A stretch of 64,000 nt of DNA from Methylolobus aquaticus (GTDB taxonomy: Bacteria; Pseudomonadota; Gammaproteobacteria; Methylococcales; Methylococcaceae). The notes under the pieces are model-generated. The model was not told where the DNA came from and made no database searches. It saw only the letters and a list, made by a program, of their open reading frames with translations. Positions 40,386 through 50,582 of the stretch are shown here, piece after piece. Numbering within the stretch: the stretch's first letter is position 1; every line of letters begins with the position of its first letter. Position numbers and translations under genes: made by a program. Location: assembly GCA_004168015.1 (NCBI GenBank), contig SEYW01000011.1, positions 56,656 through 120,655 on the forward strand, read 5' to 3'.

Positions 40386-40509
40386 AGCGAGGCTCCGGAG
40401 CAGGCGTAAAATGAAACTTTCGCCACTAGACGCCCCGTGCCCGCGCTTGTCAAGCGAGGCCCGGAGGCCGGCACCTCGATCGCTTCAAGGGTTACGGCAG
40501 CCGAATGCC

Positions 40510-40986
40510 ATGCTGAGCAAGATTATCTCCGGGGGACAGACAGGCGTGGACCGAGCAGCCCTCGACGCGGCCATGGCTTCTTTTTTTCCCTGCGGCGGGT
40601 GGTGTCCCGCAGGCCGGCAGGCGGAAGATGGCAAACTGCCGGAGCGCTACCCGCTGACCCCTCTGGACGGCGGCGGTTACGCCGAACGCACCCTCAGGAA
40701 CCTGCTCGAAGCCGACGGCACGGCCGTGATCTACTTCGGCCAACTGGCGGGCGGAACCGAACTGACGGTTTACCTGTGCATCCAGCACGGTCGTCCCTAT
40801 CAGTTGATCGATGGCGACGAAGTTGCCGTCGACCGTGCAATCCGCCTGCTCCGCCGGTTCGTCCGCGAGCAACACATCGGCGTTCTGAATGTCGCAGGCC
40901 CTCGCGCCAGCGCCCGTCCCCAGGGCTATGTGTACGCGCGCGCCGTCATCGCGAGCCTGATCGGCCATTACGCCGACGCGCCATGA
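40510..40986 (+). CDS. SLOG-fold putative molybdenum-carrier-like protein
   Basis: The ATG at 40510 gives 158 residues. KIISGGQTGVDRAALDAAM (residues 4-22), then GWCPAGRQAEDGKLPERYPL, is diagnostic of the putative molybdenum carrier/YpsA-related SLOG family, which binds nucleotides or nucleotide-like ligands. GTAVIYFGQLAGGTELTVYLC and VLNVAGPRASARPQGYVYAR complete the Rossmann-like fold. Despite the family name, the function is unproven. The stop overlaps the next gene by 4 bp (ATGA, 40983-40986), so it is in an operon with a 2H phosphoesterase-like gene and wbuC. Confidence 0.85.
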   Translation: MLSKIISGGQTGVDRAALDAAMASFFPCGGWCPAGRQAEDGKLPERYPLTPLDGGGYAERTLRNLLEADGTAVIYFGQLAGGTELTVYLCIQHGRPYQLIDGDEVAVDRAIRLLRRFVREQHIGVLNVAGPRASARPQGYVYARAVIASLIGHYADAP

Positions 40987-41540
40987 TCGTTCGGCAAACG
41001 ACTCAGTTCCTATGGCTGCTGCCCGACGCGGCCAGCAGCGCGCGATTTGGACGCCTAATCGGCGACCTGTCGGCCCGCGTCGGCGCAGGACCCTTCGAAC
41101 CGCATGTCACCTTGCTGGGCAGCCTCTGCGCCGAGCCCGCCGACACGATCGAACAGGCCCGTGGCCTGGCCGAGCGCACCGCACCGTTCCGCATCGCCGT
41201 CGAACACGCGGACCACAGCGACACCTATTTTCGGTGCGTTTATTTCGCCACAGCGCTGGACGCGGCGCTAATCGCGGCTCGCGCCGACGCGGAGCGGACC
41301 TTCGGCTGTGAGCCGAACTCGACGCCGTACTTTCCGCACCTGTCGCTGGTCTATGGCACCTTCGACCCAGCCACCCGACAGCAGCTGGTTGAATCGGCAG
41401 CCTGCGAGCTGCCGACGCATTGCATCGTCGATCGTCTGCAGCTCGTCAAGGGCGCACCCGATTATCGCGACTGGCGAACGATCGAAACCTTTGCCCTGAG
41501 CGGCACCCGGAACCCGTGCGCGCGGTCAGGGCGGGCCTGA
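40983..41540 (+). CDS. 2H phosphoesterase (cyclic phosphodiesterase/2'-5' RNA ligase-like)
   Basis: A 185-residue protein. Two HxT/S motifs mark the 2H active site: PFEPHVTLLGSL (H40 region) and YFPHLSLVYGTF (second half). The two repeats are symmetric, as in CPDase/LigT proteins, with FRCVYFAT between them. Such enzymes open 2',3'-cyclic nucleotides or ADP-ribose 1'',2''-cyclic phosphate. The real start is ATG 40983, inside a 4-bp overlap with the SLOG gene; the frame extends far upstream without meaning. The substrate is unknown, but coupling to a nucleotide-binding SLOG protein suggests nucleotide-derivative processing. Confidence 0.82.
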   Translation: MIVRQTTQFLWLLPDAASSARFGRLIGDLSARVGAGPFEPHVTLLGSLCAEPADTIEQARGLAERTAPFRIAVEHADHSDTYFRCVYFATALDAALIAARADAERTFGCEPNSTPYFPHLSLVYGTFDPATRQQLVESAACELPTHCIVDRLQLVKGAPDYRDWRTIETFALSGTRNPCARSGRA

Positions 41541-41552
41541 ATGGAGGACTTC

Positions 41553-42044
41553 ATGACGAATCGATTGACCGTAATCAGCTCGCAACGGATCGGACAGTTG
41601 AGCGACACCGCGGCCGCATCGCCCCGGCGACGCCAGAATCTGAATCTGCATCCCGTGCTCGAAGACCCGATCCAGCGGCTGTTCAACGCCATGGAACCCG
41701 GCACCTACGTGCGGCCGCATCGGCATGCCCGGGAACTCGGTTGGGAACTGATGATGGCCGCGCGGGGCGCGTTCTCCATTCTGACCTTCGATGACGAGGG
41801 CACGGTACTCGAACGTGTCGATCTCGGAGCGGGGCAGGCGGCCGCGGCCGAAATCCATGCGAATACCTGGCATGCGGTCGTCGTGATGGCACCCGGAACG
41901 GTCATGTTCGAGGTCAAGCCAGGCCCATACTGCGCCGTCAGCGACAAGGACTTTGCGGCCTGGGCGCCCGCGGAAGGTGCGCCCGACGCCGCCCGCTACG
42001 TTGCGTGGTACGAGCACGCCCGGCCCGGCGACCGGATCGCCTGA
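41553..42044 (+). CDS. wbuC: WbuC-family cupin metalloprotein
   Basis: The ATG at 41553 is chosen over ATG 41541 because GGAGG lies 5 nt upstream; it gives 163 residues. The cupin core has NAMEPGTYVRPHRHARELGW and IHANTWHAVVVMAPGTVMFEVKPGPY, which hold the metal-binding His/Glu residues. RRRQNLNLHP near the N-terminus is typical of WbuC. The family is often linked to lipopolysaccharide sugar genes but has no defined reaction. It is the third gene of the SLOG-2H-cupin operon, 12 bp after the previous stop. Confidence 0.85.
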   Translation: MTNRLTVISSQRIGQLSDTAAASPRRRQNLNLHPVLEDPIQRLFNAMEPGTYVRPHRHARELGWELMMAARGAFSILTFDDEGTVLERVDLGAGQAAAAEIHANTWHAVVVMAPGTVMFEVKPGPYCAVSDKDFAAWAPAEGAPDAARYVAWYEHARPGDRIA

Positions 42045-42138
42045 TGAGAGAGCCCCGGAGCGGGCTGTCCGCCTTGACGGATCAGGCTTTACCGAGTATT
42101 TTGGCCGACCATTTGCCTTTTGCTTACCATACTTCGCC

Positions 42139-42167
42139 GGGCGCCCTCAAGCGCCCCGTGTCTTTTT
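42139..42167 (+). terminator. Terminator/attenuator-like hairpin before ilvI
   Basis: GGGCGC (42139-42144) pairs with GCGCCC (42151-42156) across CCTCAA, followed by CGTGTCTTTTT ending at 42167. It lies just upstream of the ilvI ribosome-binding site. It could terminate wbuC transcripts or attenuate ilvI. No branched-chain-rich leader peptide is visible before it. Confidence 0.5.
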
Positions 42168-42181
42168 GAGGGTTGTCGATC

Positions 42182-43912
42182 GTGGAGCTGAGCGGCGCGG
42201 AAATCGTTATCCAGTGTCTGAAGGACGAGGGTGTCGAGTACATCTTCGGTTACCCGGGCGGCGCGGTCCTGCATATCTACGACGCGCTGTTCAGGCAGGA
42301 GGACGTCAAGCACATCCTGGTTCGCCACGAGCAAGGCGCGACGCATGCCGCTGACGGCTACGCCCGGTCAACCGGCAAACCCGGCGTCGTGCTGGTGACC
42401 TCGGGTCCCGGCGCGACGAACGCCGTCACTGGCATCGCGACGGCCTACATGGACTCGATCCCGATGGTCGTGCTGAGCGGCCAGGTCCCGCTGCCGGTCA
42501 TCGGCAGCGATGCATTCCAGGAATGCGACACCGTCGGCATCACGCGCCCCTGCGTCAAACACAACTTCCTGGTCAAGGACGTCCACAAGATCGCCGAAAC
42601 GATCAAGAAGGCGTTCTACATCGCCACGACCGGCCGGCCGGGGCCCGTCGTCGTCGACATCCCTAAGGACATCACCGACCCGCGGGTCAAGATTCCTTAC
42701 GAGTACCCGCGCAGCGTGAGCCTGCGTTCGTACCATCCGTCGACCAAAGGCCACCGCTGGCAGATCAAGAAGGCGGTCGAACTGCTGTTGTCCGCCAAGC
42801 GGCCGATGGTCTACAGCGGCGGCGGCGTCGTACTCGGCAATGCCGCGGACGAACTGACCCGGCTGGTCGACCTCCTGGGCTTTCCGATCACCAACACGCT
42901 GATGGGCCTCGGAGCCTATCCGGCCACGGCGCAGCACTTCGTCGGTATGCTCGGGATGCACGGCACCTATGAAGCCAACATGGCGATGCACGATTGCGAC
43001 GTGTTGCTCGCCGTCGGTGCGCGGTTCGACGACCGCGTGACCGGCAAGATCGCCGAGTTCTGCCCGTATGCCAAGATCGTCCATATCGATGTCGACCCGG
43101 CATCGATTTCGAAGACGGTGCGTGTGGATGTGCCCATCGTCGGCGAGGTAGCGTCGGTGCTGACCGACCTCTGCGACATGATCCAGGCCGGTGAACGCCG
43201 CCCCGACCGCGAAGCCCTGGCGGCCTGGTGGGACCGCATCTCCCACTGGCAAAAAGTCGACTGCCTGCGGTTCGACCGCAGCGGCACGGTCATCAAGCCG
43301 CAGTACGTGGTCGAACAGTTGTATGAAGCCACTCATGGTGAAGCCTTCGTCACGTCGGACGTCGGCCAGCACCAGATGTGGGCGGCCCAGTTCTACAAGT
43401 TCGACAAACCCCGACGCTGGATCAACTCCGGCGGCCTGGGCACCATGGGCTTCGGCTTGCCCGCCGCCATCGGCGTCAAGCTCGCGCATCCGGACTCCGA
43501 GGTCTGCTGCATCACCGGCGAAGCCAGCATCCAGATGTGCATCCAGGAACTGGCGACGGCGCTGCAATACCGGACTCCGATCAAGATCGTGAACCTGAAC
43601 AACGGCTACATGGGCATGGTGCGCCAGTGGCAGGAGTTCAGCTACGAAAGCCGCTACTCGCATTCGTACCTCGAGACCATCCCGGACTTCGTCAAACTGG
43701 CCGAAGCCTATGGCCATGTCGGCATGCGCATCGAGAAGGCCGCCGACGTGCGGCCGGCGCTGGAGGAAGCCTTGAGGCTCAAGGATCGCACGGTGTTCAT
43801 GGACTTCCTGACCGATCCGACCGAGAACGTCTACCCGATGATCGAAGCCGGCAAGGCCCACAATGACATGCGTCTGTCCCCGGGCATGATCGACGCGAGG
43901 GAGCTGGCCTGA
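42182..43912 (+). CDS. ilvI: Acetolactate synthase large (catalytic) subunit
   Basis: Start GTG 42182, with GAGGG 9 nt upstream, gives 576 residues beginning MELSGAEIVIQCLKDEGVE; the TTG at 42173 abuts the GAGGG and is less likely. ThDP enzyme blocks are FGYPGGAVLHIYDALF, RHEQGATHAADGYARSTG (catalytic Glu), SGPGATNAVTGIATAYMDS and, at the C-terminus, GEASIQMCIQELATALQY with NNGYMGMVRQWQ (the ThDP-Mg2+ motif). It condenses pyruvate to acetolactate for valine, leucine and isoleucine synthesis. The glycine of the usual GDGSFQM motif is replaced (GEASIQM), a common variant. ilvH begins 1 nt later. Confidence 0.97.
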   Translation: MELSGAEIVIQCLKDEGVEYIFGYPGGAVLHIYDALFRQEDVKHILVRHEQGATHAADGYARSTGKPGVVLVTSGPGATNAVTGIATAYMDSIPMVVLSGQVPLPVIGSDAFQECDTVGITRPCVKHNFLVKDVHKIAETIKKAFYIATTGRPGPVVVDIPKDITDPRVKIPYEYPRSVSLRSYHPSTKGHRWQIKKAVELLLSAKRPMVYSGGGVVLGNAADELTRLVDLLGFPITNTLMGLGAYPATAQHFVGMLGMHGTYEANMAMHDCDVLLAVGARFDDRVTGKIAEFCPYAKIVHIDVDPASISKTVRVDVPIVGEVASVLTDLCDMIQAGERRPDREALAAWWDRISHWQKVDCLRFDRSGTVIKPQYVVEQLYEATHGEAFVTSDVGQHQMWAAQFYKFDKPRRWINSGGLGTMGFGLPAAIGVKLAHPDSEVCCITGEASIQMCIQELATALQYRTPIKIVNLNNGYMGMVRQWQEFSYESRYSHSYLETIPDFVKLAEAYGHVGMRIEKAADVRPALEEALRLKDRTVFMDFLTDPTENVYPMIEAGKAHNDMRLSPGMIDARELA

Positions 43913-45487
<1,575 letters not shown>

Positions 45488-45538
45488 CCGCTCGCCCAGC
45501 GCCCAACCGCCACTCCGCCCGCACCGGGAGCCTTATCG

Positions 45539-46279
45539 ATGGACGAACCCGTCGTTCCGCGCAAGCGCGGCCGCGGCATTTATTTGCTGCCGAACCTGTT
45601 CACGACGGCAGCGTTGTTCGCGGGCTTCTACGCGATCACGGCGGCCCTGGGCCAGAACTTCGAGCACGCTGCCGTCGCGATCTTCATCGCGATGGTGCTC
45701 GACGGTCTGGACGGGCGGGTGGCGCGGCTGACGAATACGCAGAGCGCCTTTGGCGCCGAGTACGACAGCATGGCCGACCTGACCTCGTTCGGGATCGCGC
45801 CCGCGGTGGTGCTGTATATCTGGTCGCTGCACTACCTCGGCAAGCTCGGCTGGGTCGCGGCCTTCGTGCATGCGGCGGGGGCGGCGCTGCGGCTGGCGCG
45901 CTTCAACACCCAGATCGCCACCGCCGACAAGCGCTATTTTCAGGGTCTGCCCAGCCCGTCGGCGGCGGCCATCCTGGCGGGTTTCATCTGGTTCGGTATC
46001 GAGCACGGCTTCGAGGGCGAAACCCTGCGCCACATTGCGCTGGCGCTGGCGATGATGACCGGCTTGCTGATGGTCAGCAATTTCCGCTACTACAGCTTCA
46101 AGGACGTGGATCTGCGCGGGCGCATTCCCTTCGTGCGGGTGATCGTCATGATGCTGGCCTTCGGCGTGATCTTCACCAATCCGCCGCTGATGCTGTTCGC
46201 CTTGTTCACGGCCTATGCGATATCGGGGCCGGTACTGACGGTGCTGCTGCGCAAACGCCGGCGTGAGCGACGGACCTGA
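45539..46279 (+). CDS. pssA: CDP-diacylglycerol-serine O-phosphatidyltransferase
   Basis: A 246-residue multi-pass membrane enzyme of the CDP-alcohol phosphatidyltransferase family. The signature D-G-x2-A-R-x8-G-x3-D-x3-D is visible as LDGLDGRVARLTNTQSAFGA followed by EYDSMADLTSF. It starts KRGRGIYLLPNLFTTAALFA, as in the Bacillus/PssA type II branch, and forms phosphatidylserine. Its place between ilvC and leuA is a recurrent proteobacterial order. A PmtA-like enzyme at 36 kb could use the derived phosphatidylethanolamine. Confidence 0.95.
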   Translation: MDEPVVPRKRGRGIYLLPNLFTTAALFAGFYAITAALGQNFEHAAVAIFIAMVLDGLDGRVARLTNTQSAFGAEYDSMADLTSFGIAPAVVLYIWSLHYLGKLGWVAAFVHAAGAALRLARFNTQIATADKRYFQGLPSPSAAAILAGFIWFGIEHGFEGETLRHIALALAMMTGLLMVSNFRYYSFKDVDLRGRIPFVRVIVMMLAFGVIFTNPPLMLFALFTAYAISGPVLTVLLRKRRRERRT

Positions 46280-46354
46280 CCGATCCTGACCACGGTTCTT
46301 GGCAGAACGAGACGCGGGCGGTATAGTCCTGTTGCCCCTGAAAAAATACCTGCG

Positions 46355-46468
46355 ATGAACTGCCTTTCCTCCAATCGAACGCTGAACCGCCTTTCCGTGA
46401 CGATGCCGACAGCGGCAGCGCGCGGCAGCTTGCGTTCGATCCGCCTGCCGGCGCTGCTGCTGCCCTGA
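46355..46468 (+). CDS. leuL: Possible leucine-rich leader peptide of leuA
   Basis: A 37-codon frame that begins MNCLSSNRTLNRL and ends RSIRLPALLLP-stop. The last seven codons include CTG CCG GCG CTG CTG CTG CCC, so four of the last seven residues are leucine. The stop codon lies in the loop of a hairpin (46460-46475) that competes with a downstream one. It ends 92 bp before leuA. No strong ribosome-binding site precedes the ATG, so translation is not certain. Confidence 0.5.
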   Translation: MNCLSSNRTLNRLSVTMPTAAARGSLRSIRLPALLLP

Positions 46469-46513
46469 GGGGCAGACACACCAAACTCCCATACCCCCTG
46501 CATTTCGTCTGCC
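46460..46513 (+). promoter_or_regulatory. Candidate leuA attenuator with mutually exclusive hairpins
   Basis: CTGCCC (46460-46465) pairs with GGGCAG (46470-46475) around the leader stop codon. Alternatively GGCAGAC (46471-46477) pairs with GTCTGCC (46507-46513). The two share 46471-46475 and so exclude each other, as in ribosome-mediated attenuation. The second hairpin lacks a T-run. Confidence 0.45.
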
Positions 46514-46560
46514 GCCGTTGAACCGGCGCCACTGCAATCGATGGATTTTGGAGCATCGCC

Positions 46561-48105
46561 ATGAGCGACAAACTGATCATTTTCGACACCACGCTGCGCG
46601 ACGGCGAACAAAGCCCCGGCGCCTCGATGACTCGCGACGAGAAGGTCCGCATCGCCCGGGCGCTGGAAAGACTGCGCGTGGACGTCATCGAGGCCGGCTT
46701 TCCGGCCGCGAGCCCCGGTGACTTCGAATCGGTGCAGGCGGTTGCCCGCGCCGTCCGCGACAGCTCAGTCTGCGGCCTGGCCCGCGCGCTGGACCGCGAC
46801 ATCGACCGGGCGGGCGAAGCCCTTAAAGACGCGCAGCGGCCGCGCATCCACACGTTCATCGCCACCTCGCCGATCCATATGCAGCGCAAGCTGAACATGA
46901 CGCCGGATCAGGTCGTCGAGCACGCGGTCAAGGCCGTGCGGCGCGCACGGCAGTACGCGGACGACGTCGAGTTTTCGCCCGAGGACGCGGGGCGCTCCGA
47001 AGAGGATTTCCTGTGCCGCATCCTCGAAGCCGTCATCGATGCCGGCGCGCGGACACTGAACATTCCGGATACGGTCGGCTACGCCATGCCGGATCAGTTC
47101 GGAGGGATGATCGGCCGCCTGATCGAACGGATCCCGAATTCGGACAAGGCGATCTTTTCGGTCCATTGCCACAATGATCTGGGCCTGGCCGTCGCGAATT
47201 CGCTGTCCGCTGTGATGCACGGCGCCCGGCAGGTCGAATGCACGATCAACGGCCTCGGCGAACGGGCCGGCAATGCTGCGTTGGAGGAGATCGTCATGGC
47301 CGTCAGGACGCGCCGCGATTTCTTCCCGTGCCACACCGACATCGACACACGGGAAATCGTCGCGTGCTCCAAGCTGGTGTCGAACATCACCGGCTTTCCG
47401 GTGCAGCCGAACAAGGCCATCGTGGGCGCCAATGCCTTCGCCCATGAATCGGGCATCCACCAGGACGGCGTGCTGAAGAGCCGCGAAACCTACGAGATCA
47501 TGTCGGCCGAGGAAGTGGGCTGGACCGCTAACCGGATGGTGCTGGGCAAGCACTCCGGCCGCAATGCGTTCCGCACCCGGATGCAGGAACTCGGCATCGA
47601 TTTCGCTTCCGAACAGGATCTGAACGCCGCTTTCCAGCGGTTCAAGGAACTGGCCGACAAGAAGCACGACATCTTCGATGAGGATCTTCAGGCCCTGATC
47701 ACCGAGGCCGGTGTCGAGGCCGAGGACGAGTGCGTGCGCCTGGTCTACCTGCATGTCTGCTCCGAGACCGGTGAGGTACCCAACGCCCGCGTGACCGTGA
47801 AGGTCGACAACGAGGAGTTGACCGGGACCGCCCTGGGCGGCGGCGCGGTCGACGCCAGCCTCAAGGCGATCGAGTCGCTGGTGCATGCCGAAGCCAATCT
47901 GCAGCTCTATTCGGTCAACGCGATCACCAGCGGCACCGATTCGCAAGGCGAGGTCACCGTGCGTCTCGAGAAGGGGGGGCGCATCGTGAACGGACAGGGT
48001 GCCGATACCGACATCGTGATCGCCTCGGCGAAAGCCTACGTCAACGCGGTCAACAAGCTGCGGACGAGCAAACAGCGCATGCACCCGCAGGTCGGCGACG
48101 TCTAG
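46561..48105 (+). CDS. leuA: 2-isopropylmalate synthase
   Basis: A 514-residue LeuA type 1. The catalytic TIM barrel begins [23 protein letters not shown], with [18 protein letters not shown] [13 protein letters not shown], the metal ligands in [17 protein letters not shown], and [30 protein letters not shown] and [10 protein letters not shown] complete it. The C-terminal regulatory domain has [20 protein letters not shown]. It catalyses the first committed step of leucine synthesis, with leucine feedback. Last gene of the ilv-pss-leu array. Confidence 0.98.
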   Translation: MSDKLIIFDTTLRDGEQSPGASMTRDEKVRIARALERLRVDVIEAGFPAASPGDFESVQAVARAVRDSSVCGLARALDRDIDRAGEALKDAQRPRIHTFIATSPIHMQRKLNMTPDQVVEHAVKAVRRARQYADDVEFSPEDAGRSEEDFLCRILEAVIDAGARTLNIPDTVGYAMPDQFGGMIGRLIERIPNSDKAIFSVHCHNDLGLAVANSLSAVMHGARQVECTINGLGERAGNAALEEIVMAVRTRRDFFPCHTDIDTREIVACSKLVSNITGFPVQPNKAIVGANAFAHESGIHQDGVLKSRETYEIMSAEEVGWTANRMVLGKHSGRNAFRTRMQELGIDFASEQDLNAAFQRFKELADKKHDIFDEDLQALITEAGVEAEDECVRLVYLHVCSETGEVPNARVTVKVDNEELTGTALGGGAVDASLKAIESLVHAEANLQLYSVNAITSGTDSQGEVTVRLEKGGRIVNGQGADTDIVIASAKAYVNAVNKLRTSKQRMHPQVGDV

Positions 48106-48115
48106 GATCGCCGCG

Positions 48116-48964
48116 GTGGAACGTGAGGCCCTGCGTCTGGAGTATCTCGCGGCGATGGGGATAGAGGCCTGGGTACCGCGCCGTGCCGCCGGTGCGGGCG
48201 CCATCGAAACCGCCTCGGCGGTTCCGGACAACGAAGCCGCCGAGGAGTTCCAAACGCCGCTGACCGCGCCGCCGAGCCCTCCCGCTGCACTGGAGATCCC
48301 GTTCGCCGCCCCCGCCCAGCCCAGCGAACCCGTCCAGACCGCCGGGGCGGATGCAATCGGTCACCTCGACTGGGACGAACTCGAGTTCCGAGTGGCCAAA
48401 TGCAAGGTTTGTGAACTGTATGCAACCCGGACGCAGACGGTCTTAGGTGTCGGGGATCGCACCGCGCGCTGGCTGATCATCGGAGAGGCGCCGGGCGAAC
48501 AGGAGGATCTGAAGGGCGAGCCCTTCGTGGGCCGGGCCGGACAACTGTTGAATGAAATGCTGCGCGCGATCGGGCTGTCGCGCGACACCGTCTATATCGC
48601 CAATGTGCTCAAATGCCGCCCACCGCGGAACCGGGATCCGTCACCGGCCGAGGCCGGCTCCTGCGAGCCGTTCCTCCACCGCCAGGTGGCGCTGATTGCG
48701 CCCGACATTATCGTTGCGGTCGGCCGCATCGCCGCGCAGAACCTGTTAAAAACCGCGACGCCGATCGGTAAACTACGCGGCACCGTCCATCGTTATCAGG
48801 GCATTCCGCTGGTGGTCACCTACCATCCGGCCTACCTGCTGCGCAGCCCTGGGGAAAAGCGGCGCGCCTGGGACGACCTGCAGCTGGCCGTCAAAACGTT
48901 CCGCGAACAACAACACCAAAAGGGAAACGTCGTTTCGTCATGTTCGAATGGCTCGATCGGGTAA
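48116..48964 (+). CDS. Family 4 uracil-DNA glycosylase (Fe-S)
   Basis: Start GTG 48116, 282 residues. A Pro/Ala-rich N-terminal linker (about 25-75) precedes the glycosylase. CKVCELYATRTQTV supplies two iron-sulphur cysteines. GEAPGEQEDLKGEPFVGRAG is the catalytic motif, NVLKCRPPRNRDPSPAE the third-cysteine region, and TYHPAYLLRSP the DNA-interacting motif. It removes uracil from DNA. The long N-terminal extension with MEREALRLEYLAAMGIEAW is shared with phage-polymerase-like UDGs of proteobacteria. It overlaps rimI by 25 bp. Confidence 0.93.
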   Translation: MEREALRLEYLAAMGIEAWVPRRAAGAGAIETASAVPDNEAAEEFQTPLTAPPSPPAALEIPFAAPAQPSEPVQTAGADAIGHLDWDELEFRVAKCKVCELYATRTQTVLGVGDRTARWLIIGEAPGEQEDLKGEPFVGRAGQLLNEMLRAIGLSRDTVYIANVLKCRPPRNRDPSPAEAGSCEPFLHRQVALIAPDIIVAVGRIAAQNLLKTATPIGKLRGTVHRYQGIPLVVTYHPAYLLRSPGEKRRAWDDLQLAVKTFREQQHQKGNVVSSCSNGSIG

Positions 48965-49482
48965 GACGCTGGATGTCCTACGACGCCGAGATCGATTTCT
49001 ACTACAAGCACTTCCCGAGCCTGATCGAACAGGCCGAACTGCGATTCCGGCCGATGCGCCGAGCGGACGTGTCGGTGGTTTCGGCGATCGAGGAAGCGGC
49101 CTACGAGTTTCCCTGGGAACCGCTGGCGTTCCGCGACTGCCTGACCGTCGGCTACAACTGCTGGATCGCGGAGAAGGCTGGCGAGATCATGGGTTACGGG
49201 ATCGTCTCGGTGGGGGCGGGAGAATCGCACGTCCTGAACGTGTGCGTTGCGCCGCATGCGCAGGGCCAGGGCGTTGGCCGCCGGATACTCGAAAAGCTGA
49301 TGGAGGTCGCGCGCGGTTACCGCGCCGAAACGATCATGCTCGAGGTGCGCCCAACCAACCGGGTTGCGCTGCGGCTGTACCGAAACATGGGCTTCAACGA
49401 GATCGGCACCCGCCGCGACTATTATCCGGCTCGGGACGGGCGCGAGGATGCGCTGGTACTGTCCCGTCCGCTGTCAGACTAG
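48940..49482 (+). CDS. rimI: Ribosomal protein S18 alanine N-acetyltransferase
   Basis: A 180-residue GNAT protein. After a ~35-residue N-terminal extension (MFEWLDRVRRWMSYDAEIDF), the GNAT core has RFRPMRRADVSVVSAIEEAA, FPWEP, the acetyl-CoA loop VAPHAQGQGVGRRILEKLM and EVRPTNRVALRLYRNMGFNE. This block order is typical of RimI. The start lies 25 bp inside the UDG gene, so translation is coupled. The extension is absent from E. coli RimI (148 aa). ATG 48973 (MSYDAEIDF) is an alternative start. Confidence 0.9.
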   Translation: MFEWLDRVRRWMSYDAEIDFYYKHFPSLIEQAELRFRPMRRADVSVVSAIEEAAYEFPWEPLAFRDCLTVGYNCWIAEKAGEIMGYGIVSVGAGESHVLNVCVAPHAQGQGVGRRILEKLMEVARGYRAETIMLEVRPTNRVALRLYRNMGFNEIGTRRDYYPARDGREDALVLSRPLSD

Positions 49483-49532
49483 GCCGCGGTCAGCCGGCCC
49501 AGGTCTCCACCCGATTGACGAGGAGCCCCCCA

Positions 49533-50294
49533 ATGCACATCCGCCGCCGCTTTCCCATCCTCCTCGGCTTAGCGGCGGTGCTCGCAGTCGCACTGGGAGC
49601 ACCGCGCCAGGCACATGCCGACGAAACCCTGCGGATGGCGATCAGCGACTGGCCGCCTTATGTCGAGACCACGGCCCCGAGCCAGGGCCTCGCCATCGAG
49701 ATCGTCCGAACCGCACTGGACCGCATCGGTTACGACATGGCGCTGGCCGACGAACCCTGGTCGCGCACGCTCGAGGGCGCCTCGATCGGCGTCTACGACG
49801 CGCTCGCCGCGGCCTGGTATAACGCCCAGCGGGCCGGAAACTTCCTGTTCAGCCAGCCGTACCTGATCAACGAAATCAAGTTCATCAAGCGCCGCGGCGA
49901 TCCGTTCCAGTTCCGGAGCATGGACGACTTGCGGGGACGGGTCATCGGCATCGTCAAGGATTACGCCTACGACGACCGTTTCGATCAGGCACGCGGCCTG
50001 ACCCGCTTCGTCAACAACCATGTGCTCGAGAATCTCTTGCTGATGCTGCAGGGCCAGGTGGATGTGACGCTGGATGATGAGCGCGTGCTGCGCTACGAGA
50101 TCAACCAGTACATGTCGAACAGCCGCGACGCGTTCGAGATCCTGCCCGAGCCCTTCTCCCGCCGCGGACTGTGCTTCGCGATGAACCGCCAGCACCCGAA
50201 GGCGCGCGAAATCATCAAGGCCTTTGACGCCGAAATCCGCGAGATGCAGGCGGACGGGACGTTCCGTCAGATCCTGGGCAAGTACGGGAACTGA
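49533..50294 (+). CDS. Periplasmic solute-binding protein (family 3-like)
   Basis: The ATG at 49533 (AGGAG 8 nt upstream) gives 253 residues. The signal peptide RRRFPILLGLAAVLAVALGA is cleaved near AHA-DETL. The bilobal family 3 pattern follows: LRMAISDWPPYVETTAPSQG, EIVRTALDRIGYDM, FSQPYLINEIKFIKRRG, DLRGRVIGIVKDYAY and NRQHPKAREIIKAFDAEI. No permease or ATPase is adjacent, so it may act as a stand-alone sensor or binding protein. The amino-acid-like ligand is not defined. Confidence 0.88.
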   Translation: MHIRRRFPILLGLAAVLAVALGAPRQAHADETLRMAISDWPPYVETTAPSQGLAIEIVRTALDRIGYDMALADEPWSRTLEGASIGVYDALAAAWYNAQRAGNFLFSQPYLINEIKFIKRRGDPFQFRSMDDLRGRVIGIVKDYAYDDRFDQARGLTRFVNNHVLENLLLMLQGQVDVTLDDERVLRYEINQYMSNSRDAFEILPEPFSRRGLCFAMNRQHPKAREIIKAFDAEIREMQADGTFRQILGKYGN

Positions 50295-50525
50295 CACCCC
50301 GCTCGATGCCCTGCCCTCCGAGCCAGCGCACCAAACCGGACTAACGGCTCCGGCTGACGTCCACCGGCGCCAGCCCTATCCCCGCCTGATTCGCCTGAAA
50401 TATCGGATGAATACCGCGACAGTGCCCAGCCCAGGGTCACTGGCGGTACCGCCGCGCCCAGCCTTAACCGCAACTGTCTATTTTTAGAAGGCGCCAAGGC
50501 CGTCGGAGCGCGCATTGGGTCATTG

Positions 50526-50541
50526 TGTGATGCAGTTCACA
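50526..50541. promoter_or_regulatory. Perfect CRP-type box upstream of the first curlin gene
   Basis: TGTGA-TGCAGT-TCACA matches the CRP/Vfr consensus at all ten core bases. Its centre (50533.5) is 41.5 bp before a possible start near 50575, with TAAGCT (50563-50568) in the -10 position, the layout of a class II CRP promoter. The rest of 50295-50634 shows no gene. Confidence 0.65.
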
Positions 50542-50582
50542 CTTCTTACCCTGGTGGTCTCCTAAGCTCTGCTCACCGAAGC

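Noticed and set aside
46765..48231. 488-codon frame antisense to leuA
   Set aside because: Antisense shadow of a certain gene.
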